From NCBI GenBank assembly GCA_012522185.1, contig JAAYKY010000034.1, forward strand, positions 1-39,051: a stretch of 39,051 bases of DNA. The letters are read 5' to 3'. Below, in pieces: positions 33,210 through 39,051 of the stretch (positions are counted from its first letter, which is position 1; each line of letters begins with the position of its first letter). The notes below the pieces were generated by a model. It did not search any database and was not told the DNA's origin. It saw only the letters and a program-made list of their open reading frames with translations. The DNA comes from Flavobacteriaceae bacterium. GTDB lineage: Bacteria > Bacteroidota > Bacteroidia > Flavobacteriales > Weeksellaceae. A program made the position numbers and the translations under genes.

Positions 33210-35591
33210 TTAATTTTCGTTCAGATTATTCAACAACTGTTCCAAACTCATATCATCCTGAATCAATACCTGACGGGCTTTACTACCTTCAAACGGCCCT
33301 ACAATTCCTGCGGCTTCTAATTGATCGATCAACCTTCCCGCACGGTTGTATCCGAGTTTCAATTTCCGTTGCAAAAGGGAAGCTGAACCTTGTTGAGCCA
33401 TGACAATTACACGCGCCGCATCTTCAAACAAAACATCACGTTCACTTAAATCCACATCCAAAGGATTTCCACCATCTTCCCCTACGTATTCAGGGAGAAG
33501 GAAAGCATCTGAAAAACCAGCTTGCGAACCGATGTATTCGGTGATATCATCAACTTCGGGTGTGTCCACAAATGCACATTGAAGTCTGACCAATTCATTT
33601 CCGGTGGTGAAAAGCATATCTCCTTTTCCGATTAATTGATCGGCACCCGCCGAATCCAAAATCGTTCTTGAATCAATTTTTGAAGTAACTCGGAAAGCGA
33701 CTCTCGCCGGGAAATTCGCCTTGATGATACCTGTAATCACGTTTACAGAAGGTCTTTGAGTGGCAATGATTAAATGTATTCCCACCGCTCTCGCTAATTG
33801 TGCCAAACGGGCAATCGGAGTTTCCACTTCTTTTCCGGCAGTCATAATCAAATCGGCAAACTCGTCCACAATCAATACGATATAGGGCAAATACCGATGC
33901 CCATGTTCAGGATTTAATTTTCTGTTTTTGAACTTTTCATTGTATTCTTTGAGGTTGCGAACGAAAGCGTTTTTTAGCAATTCATAGCGTTCGTCCATTT
34001 CAATACAAAGTGAATTCAACGTATGAATCACCTTGGTGTTATCGGTGATAATCGCGTCTTCACTGTCGGGAAGTTTAGCCAAATAATGACGCTCGATTTT
34101 GGAGTAAAGCGTTAATTCTACCTTTTTGGGATCGACCATCACGAACTTCAATTCGGTCGGATGTTTTTTATACAAAAGCGAAGCGATGATGGCATTCAAA
34201 CCGACGGATTTACCTTGTCCAGTGGCTCCGGCCATCAATAAATGCGGCATTTTGGCCAAATCGGCTACGAAAGTTTCGTTTTCAATGGTCTTTCCAAAAG
34301 CAATCGGCAAATCCATTTTGGCTTGTTGGAATTTGCTCGAAGAAATTACCGAGCGCATAGAAACAATTGTAGGATTGCTGTTCGGTACTTCAATTCCGAT
34401 CGTTCCCTTTCCGGGAATTGGTGCGATGATTCGGATCCCCAATGCAGCTAAACTCAGTGCGATGTCATCTTCCAGATTTTTAATCTTCGAAATTCGTACG
34501 CCCGCTTCTGGAACGATTTCATAAAGTGTAACCGTCGGGCCGATGGTCGCTTTGATTTGGGAAATCCCGATTCCGTAATTGGCAAGGGTTTCCACAATCC
34601 GGTTTTTATTTTGTTCTAATTCTTGTTGATTGACCGTCAGATTTTCGCCGGTTTCGTATTTGCGTAGCAGATCAAGCGTCGGGAATTTGTATTTCGGAAG
34701 GTCGAGTCTGTGGTCGTATTCGCCATGTTTTTCAACCAAATCCGAAGCGATTTTATCGACGGTATCTTCTTCGTGCGCTTTTTCTATAGTAAGCGCCACA
34801 TCATTTTCATCTTTTGGCGGAATGATTTCGGGAACCGGCTCCGGCTTAAATTCCCTTGTTTGTTTGGGTTCTGAATCTGTTTTGACTGAGGGTTTAAAAT
34901 CCTCTTCATTCAGTTCTTCAATTCTTTTTTCCTGTACCGATTTTACGATTTCTGGTTCGTGGACGTCAAGGAATGGATCATCTTCACGAATTTCAAATTC
35001 GTCGTCTTCCACCACATCCTTGTCGAGGTCTTTTGATTTTCGTTCCAATGTGGACGAAATTTTATCGGGAGTAATCCGCCAATTGACAACCAAATATAAA
35101 ATCAGGCTGACAAAAATGGCGATTCCGGTTCCGATTTTTCCAATGAGCATATTCAGGTAATCATTTACCTCAAAACCCATTACACCATAAAGAATTCCTA
35201 TTTTAGAAATAAATCCAAGCAATACAGGAAACCAGATCAGAAAGAACAGACAGTTATAAAACAGCTTAAAAGGTTTAATTTTTTTGAATTTGAAAAGAAT
35301 TTTAGTTCCCAAAAGGATTAAAAATACGGGAAGAAAAAACGCGGTTATCCCAATCCCGTGATAGATGAATAATTCACCAAGATAAGCCCCGATTTTCCCC
35401 ATTATATTTTCAGCCACAATTTCACGGTTCCAAAAGTCAGAAAGCTGGCTCTGGTCGCCCTGGTAATTGAATATATAGGAAATAAAGGAAATCAATAAAA
35501 ATAACCCTACAGCGAGAAACAGTACGCCGAAAATGGTTTTGAAAACCTTTTTTCGTGATGATTTTTTAGAAACAAGTGTTGGTTCGTCCAT
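33210..35591 (-). CDS. ftsK: FtsK/SpoIIIE DNA translocase
   Basis: A 793-residue septal DNA pump. Four hydrophobic segments lie in 18-180 (FGVLFLAVGLFLLISFISYI first). An acidic/Pro linker (185-290) follows. The motor domain starts near 300: Walker A GATGQGKSVG (455-464), Walker B YIVLIVDEFADLIM, and LARAVGIHLIIATQRPSVNVITG. The last 70 residues are the gamma winged helix (ASLLQRKLKLGYNRAGRLIDQLEAAGIVG), which reads the polar KOPS sequences. It moves chromosome termini through the septum and activates XerCD. It is the first gene of the ftsK-lolA-lptF/G-ribB unit. Confidence 0.96.
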   Translation of the reverse strand: MDEPTLVSKKSSRKKVFKTIFGVLFLAVGLFLLISFISYIFNYQGDQSQLSDFWNREIVAENIMGKIGAYLGELFIYHGIGITAFFLPVFLILLGTKILFKFKKIKPFKLFYNCLFFLIWFPVLLGFISKIGILYGVMGFEVNDYLNMLIGKIGTGIAIFVSLILYLVVNWRITPDKISSTLERKSKDLDKDVVEDDEFEIREDDPFLDVHEPEIVKSVQEKRIEELNEEDFKPSVKTDSEPKQTREFKPEPVPEIIPPKDENDVALTIEKAHEEDTVDKIASDLVEKHGEYDHRLDLPKYKFPTLDLLRKYETGENLTVNQQELEQNKNRIVETLANYGIGISQIKATIGPTVTLYEIVPEAGVRISKIKNLEDDIALSLAALGIRIIAPIPGKGTIGIEVPNSNPTIVSMRSVISSSKFQQAKMDLPIAFGKTIENETFVADLAKMPHLLMAGATGQGKSVGLNAIIASLLYKKHPTELKFVMVDPKKVELTLYSKIERHYLAKLPDSEDAIITDNTKVIHTLNSLCIEMDERYELLKNAFVRNLKEYNEKFKNRKLNPEHGHRYLPYIVLIVDEFADLIMTAGKEVETPIARLAQLARAVGIHLIIATQRPSVNVITGIIKANFPARVAFRVTSKIDSRTILDSAGADQLIGKGDMLFTTGNELVRLQCAFVDTPEVDDITEYIGSQAGFSDAFLLPEYVGEDGGNPLDVDLSERDVLFEDAARVIVMAQQGSASLLQRKLKLGYNRAGRLIDQLEAAGIVGPFEGSKARQVLIQDDMSLEQLLNNLNEN

Positions 35592-35617
35592 TCTAAACTA
35601 ATGCAAATTTCAACAAA

Positions 35618-35625
35618 CAAAAGTA
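35618..35625 (-). promoter_or_regulatory. Candidate -7 element of the ftsK operon
   Basis: The minus strand reads TACTTTTG, a full TAnnTTTG match, 26 bases before the ftsK ATG. No clear -33 TTTG is visible. Confidence 0.4.
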
Positions 35626-35672
35626 TGAAAAATCATTTAGAATGTTTGCTTGAAGTTTTGAGCAGATTTTTG

Positions 35673-35918
35673 TTATTTATTTGGAGGGCTTTCGTGAAAT
35701 TGACTTCCCGTCTCATCTGTATAGTGTTCCGGTAACAATTCCAGCAAAGGAACCTCTAGTGCTTCTGCGCATTTCTCTAATACAGAAAACCGGATGTCTA
35801 TTTTTCCATGTTCCATATTGTGGTAAGTGACATAACTTACCCCTATATTGTGTGCCATGGCTTCTTGCGAATAGCCTTTTTCTTCCCGGATCTTTTTGAG
35901 CTTGTCTGCTATTTTCAT
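35673..35918 (-). CDS. Small XRE-family HTH regulator
   Basis: An 81-residue protein. Residues 1-62 are a Cro/CI-type HTH (KIREEKGYSQEAMAHNIGVS, YVTYHNMEHGKIDIRFSVLE, KCAEALEVPLLELLP), followed by a short disordered tail. No metabolite or protease domain. It is transcribed away from the lipoprotein gene at 36080, with 161 bases between, where an inverted repeat overlaps a promoter-like box. It could repress that unit, or be an orphan regulator, a common gene type in Bacteroidota. Confidence 0.85.
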   Translation of the reverse strand: MKIADKLKKIREEKGYSQEAMAHNIGVSYVTYHNMEHGKIDIRFSVLEKCAEALEVPLLELLPEHYTDETGSQFHESPPNK

Positions 35919-36003
35919 TAAGTATAGAGTATAGGTTAATCGTAAAATTAAAAAATAAAAAAGAGAATACTACAAAATTCTTTATATAAAAATTTGTATA
36001 AGG

Positions 36004-36045
36004 TTTTCCAAAGAGCTTACTGGATTGTTTCTTAAGTTTGGAAAA
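36004..36045 (+). promoter_or_regulatory. Inverted repeat overlapping a -7 box (candidate operator/promoter)
   Basis: TTTTCCAAA (36004-36012) and TTTGGAAAA (36037-36045) are perfect inverted copies, 24 bases apart. The right arm overlaps TAAGTTTG (36033-36040), a full TAnnTTTG match, 40 bases before the ATG at 36080. A dimeric repressor such as the XRE protein next door could bind here; that is inference. Confidence 0.4.
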
Positions 36046-36079
36046 ACGTTTAAAAAGACATTAAAGAAAAAAAAGAACA

Positions 36080-37042
36080 ATGATTATGAATTGGCAAAAA
36101 ATCATTTTAAATGCAGTAGTGGGAAGTTCATTGATTTTGATGTTTTGTTGTTCGGGTAGCAAGCAGGTTGTTTTGCAGGAAGAAACCAAAGAGGTAAATT
36201 ATATTCCGTATTATCTGAAAGTTTATGAGGCGGATAGTTTGTATTTGACAGGAAATCATGGGCGTTCTTTTGAGATTTTGGATAGTTTGTTTAAGGATTA
36301 CGAACCGTTAAATCAGTTGGGGATTTATGAAATGCAGACTTATGTGAAAACTGCATTTCTTACTGGTCATTATGATGTCATAAAACCGACTTTCAAAACT
36401 TTAATTGATACGTGGGGATATGATCCTTCCTATATTGAATATGACTCTATAATGTTTAATGCTTGGCATGAAAAAGGGTTGAGAGATGACGAAATAGTTG
36501 TGTGGCAAGAAAATTATAAAGAAAAAATTAACTGGACATTACGAGACACATTGATTGCAATGCACAAAGCCGATCAATTATACAGAGGAAAAGACAGAGA
36601 CAAAGAAATAAAGCGTGAAGACTCGGTTGACTTGGTTCATATTGATTTACTCAAATATATTTTTAAAAAGTATGGGTATCCGAGTTTTAAGTTAGTAGGT
36701 AGTCCAACTTATAAAGAAAAAATCGATTTGGGAGGGATTTTTAATCATATTTCTGACAATATAGATGAAAATGACTATGAATATTTTCGAAATGAATTAT
36801 TAAAATTTCTTAAACAAGGAATACCAGTTCAACATCAAATAACTATGATGGTCGACAAAAGAGAATATGACAGACAACGCAAAACTGTTTACGGAATTTT
36901 CGGAATACATGAGAGTTTTGGCGATAGAGTAGTGAAATTTGATACAATCGAAATTAATAAAAACAGAAAGTTAATTGGACTGTCAAGTATTCAATATGAA
37001 CAATTTAAAGAGAATATATTTAATTCAATGTTTAACCAATAA
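36080..37042 (+). CDS. DUF6624-like lipoprotein
   Basis: A 320-residue predicted lipoprotein. The signal peptide ends in LMFCC (Cys23 or Cys24 as lipid site). Residues 30-160 are helical, TPR-like (FEILDSLFKDYEPLN, TFKTLIDTWGYDPS). Residues 185-320 match what I remember of DUF6624: HIDLLKYIFKKYGYPSFKLVG, IFNHISDN, MVDKREYDRQRKTVYGIFG, and the end INKNRKLIGL. Function unknown. It ends 11 bases before the precursor peptide gene, so the two may be cotranscribed, and a role in self-protection is possible but unproved. AT-rich. The first of two close ATG codons is used; Met3 is equally likely. Confidence 0.7.
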   Translation: MIMNWQKIILNAVVGSSLILMFCCSGSKQVVLQEETKEVNYIPYYLKVYEADSLYLTGNHGRSFEILDSLFKDYEPLNQLGIYEMQTYVKTAFLTGHYDVIKPTFKTLIDTWGYDPSYIEYDSIMFNAWHEKGLRDDEIVVWQENYKEKINWTLRDTLIAMHKADQLYRGKDRDKEIKREDSVDLVHIDLLKYIFKKYGYPSFKLVGSPTYKEKIDLGGIFNHISDNIDENDYEYFRNELLKFLKQGIPVQHQITMMVDKREYDRQRKTVYGIFGIHESFGDRVVKFDTIEINKNRKLIGLSSIQYEQFKENIFNSMFNQ

Positions 37043-37053
37043 ATTTTACTATT

Positions 37054-37185
37054 ATGAAATTAAAATCATTAAAAAGTTTTCAAAATGAGAACCAAAATTC
37101 ATTGTTACTAGAAATGAATTTAAAAGAAATTAAAGGAGGTGTGGCACGTACAACATTTGCTGAAGGAACTTGTAGTCAAGATTAG
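37054..37185 (+). CDS. Precursor peptide with GG-type leader, probable class I lanthipeptide precursor (possibly 3' truncated)
   Basis: A 43-residue open frame: leader MKLKSLKSFQNENQNSLLLE then MNLKEIKGG, ending in the double-glycine motif (28-29), then a short core VARTTFAEGTCSQD (30-43). Leaders of the form L-x-x-I-K-G-G are typical of Bacteroidota RiPP precursors. The core has Thr32, Thr33, Thr39, Ser41 and one Cys40, so it could in principle make one lanthionine ring. Its last ten bases (37176-37185) are also the first codons of the LanC remnant in another frame, so the true core may have been longer and cut by a deletion. LanC and LanB remnants follow within 1.6 kb. Confidence 0.7.
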   Translation: MKLKSLKSFQNENQNSLLLEMNLKEIKGGVARTTFAEGTCSQD

Positions 37186-37670
37186 CGTGGTGTTCTGGTG
37201 ATTTAGGGATTGCCTATTCTTTGCTTCATGCCAATACGATTTTGAACAAGTCAGCTTTAAAGTCTAGGGCATTTGAAATTCTGAATAAATGTTATGAAAG
37301 AAATTTAGAAAACTCTGGAATTATATTTTTTAATGTGAATTCAAAACCATTTTACGATATGGCATTTTGCCATGGTATAGGAGGGGTTGTATTTTCATTG
37401 TATAGGGTGAGTAAATTAATAGGAGAAGATAATAGTCTAAGTGAGTGTTTTTCATATTGGAAAAAAGAATTGTTGAATGACCTAGAAATATTTTTAAGTA
37501 TCGACGAAGATATCTTTTACCCTCAAAATTCATTCAACAAACAAAATCCTAGCGAAAAACACACAATAGATAAGTGCAATTTTTTGAATGGAGTTGTAGG
37601 TGCTGGATTAGTTTTGCAATCAATTCAATATGATTGTGATGATTGGGCGCAATTTCTTGGATACCATTAA
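37176..37670 (+). pseudogene. LanC-like lanthipeptide cyclase, C-terminal fragment
   Basis: An open frame of 164 residues without a proper start, preceded by a stop at 37173-37175. It begins SRLAWCSGDLGIAYSLLHAN, which matches the (R)xxWCYGxxG motif of LanC, and later has DMAFCHGIGGVVFSLYRVS. So all three zinc ligands (one Cys, then Cys-His) are present. NFLNGVVGAGLVLQSI and DWAQFL match the LanC end. A full cyclase has about 400 residues; the N-terminal 60%, with the catalytic His and Asp, is missing. The WCYG Tyr is Ser here. A TTG at 37221 could start a shorter protein lacking the first zinc Cys, but I do not believe it is functional. Confidence 0.75.
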
Positions 37671-37688
37671 TTTAAAAATTTTAATAAA

Positions 37689-38552
37689 ATGAAAATAGCA
37701 TTTGTAATAGTATTACTAAATTTTAGTTTTTTTGCCTATTGTCAGACTAAAATAGGCTACATATTAGATTCTGAGACAAACGAATCTATACCGTACACAA
37801 ATATAATTGGAGTAAACAATGAATTAAAGTTGATTTCTGATAAAAATGGAAATTATTCTGCTGATAAAGTTATGAACCTTAAACCAAATGACAAAATAGT
37901 TTTCTATGCATCAGGTTATGATTCAAAAGAGCTTTTGGTATCTGATATTGTAAAAAGTGAATATAAGGTATTCTTAAATCAAAAATCAATCTTATTGGAA
38001 GAAGCGGTAATTAGTTCTAATGTTCAAAAAGAAATTTTGGGTAATAAAGAGTTGGGTACTATCTCAAGTAAATTTTTCTCAGAGTTTGATCCCAGAGATT
38101 TTGACGAATTAGGAAAAGAACGAGGTATAGTTTTAGCTATAACTGAAAAAACTAAATTTAATAATCTGAAATTTTATGTTGCTCAAAATGAATTTAAATA
38201 TGTAAAGCTCAAATTAAATTTTTATAGTGTTTCAGAAGAGAAAACATTTGAGTTGTTAAATCAGCAAGACATTTTTATAGAAGTGAGGGATGAATACAAA
38301 GGTTGGGTTGATGTAAACTTACAAGAATATGATTTAGTTTTCAGAAAACAAGAAGGATCTACTAAAATAGTAGCATCTTTACAATGGCTTGAAAGTATTA
38401 AAAGTAATGATGAAAGTGAAAAATTTGGAATAAATGCAAAAAGAGCGAAAAAAAGGAATAGAGCGTATAACTTTAACTCACAGTATGGATTAGGATGGCG
38501 ATTTTCTAAATTTGATTTGGCTTTTTATTTCGACGTAACAACATTCAAATAA
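37689..38552 (+). CDS. Secreted carboxypeptidase-regulatory-like protein of the lanthipeptide locus
   Basis: A 287-residue protein with a signal peptide (MKIAFVIVLLNFSFFAYC). Residues 22-105 form a CarboxypepD_reg-like (CNA-B-type) sandwich: KIGYILDSETNESIPYTNII, then SDKNGNYSADKV, then DKIVFYASGYDSKEL and ILLEEAVIS, as at the N terminus of SusC-like proteins, but no barrel or plug follows. Residues 140-287 are beta-rich (NNLKFYVAQNEFKYVKLKLN, GWVDVNLQEYDLVF, IVASLQWLES). It starts 18 bases after the LanC fragment and precedes the LanB fragment by 40. A role in export or protection is possible. Very AT-rich. Confidence 0.65.
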   Translation: MKIAFVIVLLNFSFFAYCQTKIGYILDSETNESIPYTNIIGVNNELKLISDKNGNYSADKVMNLKPNDKIVFYASGYDSKELLVSDIVKSEYKVFLNQKSILLEEAVISSNVQKEILGNKELGTISSKFFSEFDPRDFDELGKERGIVLAITEKTKFNNLKFYVAQNEFKYVKLKLNFYSVSEEKTFELLNQQDIFIEVRDEYKGWVDVNLQEYDLVFRKQEGSTKIVASLQWLESIKSNDESEKFGINAKRAKKRNRAYNFNSQYGLGWRFSKFDLAFYFDVTTFK

Positions 38553-38592
38553 ATTACTTCCATAACAGCCTATAAATCTTATTAAAAAGATT

Positions 38593-38748
38593 ATGAGAAA
38601 GAATATCCCAATTGATGTTTTTGATGAATATGTTTTACGAACGCCAGTCTTGTCATTAACAGAAATAATGAATGTTGATGAAAATCAATTAATAGACTTT
38701 TTAAAAAATAATTCCCTTTTAGACGCAATATTTTTAGCATCTCCATAA
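38593..38748 (+). pseudogene. LanB-like lantibiotic dehydratase, N-terminal fragment cut by an IS
   Basis: A 51-residue frame from ATG 38593. It contains FDEYVLRTPVLSLTEIM (10-26), like the YxLRTPLLP start of lantibiotic dehydratases, and ends LLDAIFLASP (42-51), like the conserved ALYLASP a few dozen residues into these proteins. LanB proteins have 700-1000 residues. The frame ends at 38746-38748, just before sequence that leads into an IS3-family transposase, so the stop probably comes from the IS end. The rest of the gene may lie beyond the IS, outside the window. Confidence 0.65.
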
Positions 38749-39051
38749 AGTACTCCCCATTTTCTGTACCACAATTAGGCTGATTTAAGTTGAATTATTC
38801 TTTCAAATTTATACAAATCTTTTGGTTTTTTATTTCTTATTCCCTGATGTTTTCTTTGGTTATATTCCTCAATAAAATTCTTGATTCCAAGATACAAGTC
38901 CAATCCGGTTTCGGCTGGGTTCAAATAAATGTAATCATACTTGATTGACCGGAAGAATCTTTCCACATAAATGTTGTCTGTTGCTCTGCCCTTACCGTCC
39001 ATGCTTATCCTGATTTCATAACCTTTTAAACAATTGACCCAGTTTTTGGAA
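38749..39051 (-). mobile_element. IS3-family insertion sequence, partial (3' end inside window)
   Basis: The transposase is minus strand, and the frame is open from the right edge (39051) to the stop at 38775-38777. The 91 residues in view include WVNCLKGYEIRISMDGKGRA then TDNIYVERFFRSIKYDYIYL, the end of the IS3 DDE domain (the Glu of VERFFRSIK is the third catalytic acid), and IEEYNQRKHQGIRNKKPKDL near the C terminus. The 26 bases from 38749 to 38774 should hold the IS end, but I could not define the terminal repeat because the other end is outside the window. Confidence 0.75.
38775..39051 (-). CDS. IS3-family transposase OrfB, C-terminal part (cut by window edge)
   Basis: About 91 residues of the integrase-core transposase, without the first two catalytic Asp, which lie outside the window. 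The motif SMDGKGRATDN followed by YVERFFRSIKYDY is standard for OrfB of IS3 elements. It cuts and joins DNA during transposition. An internal ATG at 39002 is not the true start because similarity continues upstream to the edge. Confidence 0.8.
   Translation of the reverse strand, partial: SKNWVNCLKGYEIRISMDGKGRATDNIYVERFFRSIKYDYIYLNPAETGLDLYLGIKNFIEEYNQRKHQGIRNKKPKDLYKFERIIQLKSA

Noticed and set aside
34126-34524. 132-residue plus-strand open frame within ftsK
   Set aside because: Antisense to the FtsK motor domain, with no recognisable domain or promoter.
36080-38760. Possibility that the locus is an intact microcin or radical-SAM RiPP system
   Set aside because: No radical SAM, ATP-grasp or peptidase gene is nearby; the neighbours match LanC and LanB, and both are broken.

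Overview
The window looks like chromosomal DNA of a member of the Bacteroidota, class Flavobacteriia. The evidence is a complete gldKLMN set (type IX secretion and gliding motor), a secreted protein with a type IX C-terminal sorting domain, promoters of the Bacteroidota form (TTTG, about 19 nt, TAnnTTTG), few Shine-Dalgarno sequences, and the block secG / TPR-like / lptE / sigma-54 activator / miaB, an arrangement I associate with Flavobacteriia. I cannot name the genus. Both edges run into transposase genes (the 3' end of an IS1182-like gene on the left, the 3' half of an IS3-family gene on the right), as expected if this is a draft contig that broke at multicopy IS elements.

Layout. 1-110: IS remnant. 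216-3768 (minus): sorting-domain protein, mazG, a DUF5606 protein, peptide deformylase, ruvX. 3898-6449 (plus): a three-gene accessory cassette (AAA ATPase, divergent uracil-DNA-glycosylase-fold protein, WYL regulator). 6519-12707 (plus): dapD, a fused GT9-GT2 glycosyltransferase, a secreted protein of unknown function, fabD, a GHMP kinase of the GYDIA type, aqpZ. 12737-14554: an SDR epimerase-like gene and a voltage-gated potassium-type channel, transcribed divergently. 14605-19287 (minus): secG, TPR-like protein, lptE, sigma-54 activator, miaB. 19400-28654 (plus): membrane protein, topA, a degenerate arginase-fold protein, gldK, gldL, gldM, gldN, then a strong terminator. 28862-29938: PA0069-type radical SAM protein. 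29979-35591 (minus): a tightly packed ftsK-lolA-lptF/G-ribB operon. 35673: a small XRE regulator.

The most unusual part is the AT-rich right end (about 36.0-39.05 kb). I read it as the wreck of a class I lanthipeptide cluster: a DUF6624-like lipoprotein, a 43-residue precursor with a GG-type leader (not covered by ordinary gene-length cut-offs), the C-terminal 40% of a LanC cyclase starting out of frame inside the last codons of the precursor, a secreted carboxypeptidase-regulatory-like protein, and the first 51 residues of a LanB dehydratase that stops abruptly where an IS3-family element begins. One internal deletion plus one IS insertion would explain it.

Other points of interest: an identical-frame repeat of about 39 bp inside two unrelated coding regions (topA and the TPR-like gene), a RibB protein whose GTP cyclohydrolase II half has lost its zinc cysteines, an arginase-fold protein without metal ligands, and several families of short intergenic palindromes. 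I found no tRNA, rRNA or CRISPR array. No gene-free stretch exceeds 300 bases.
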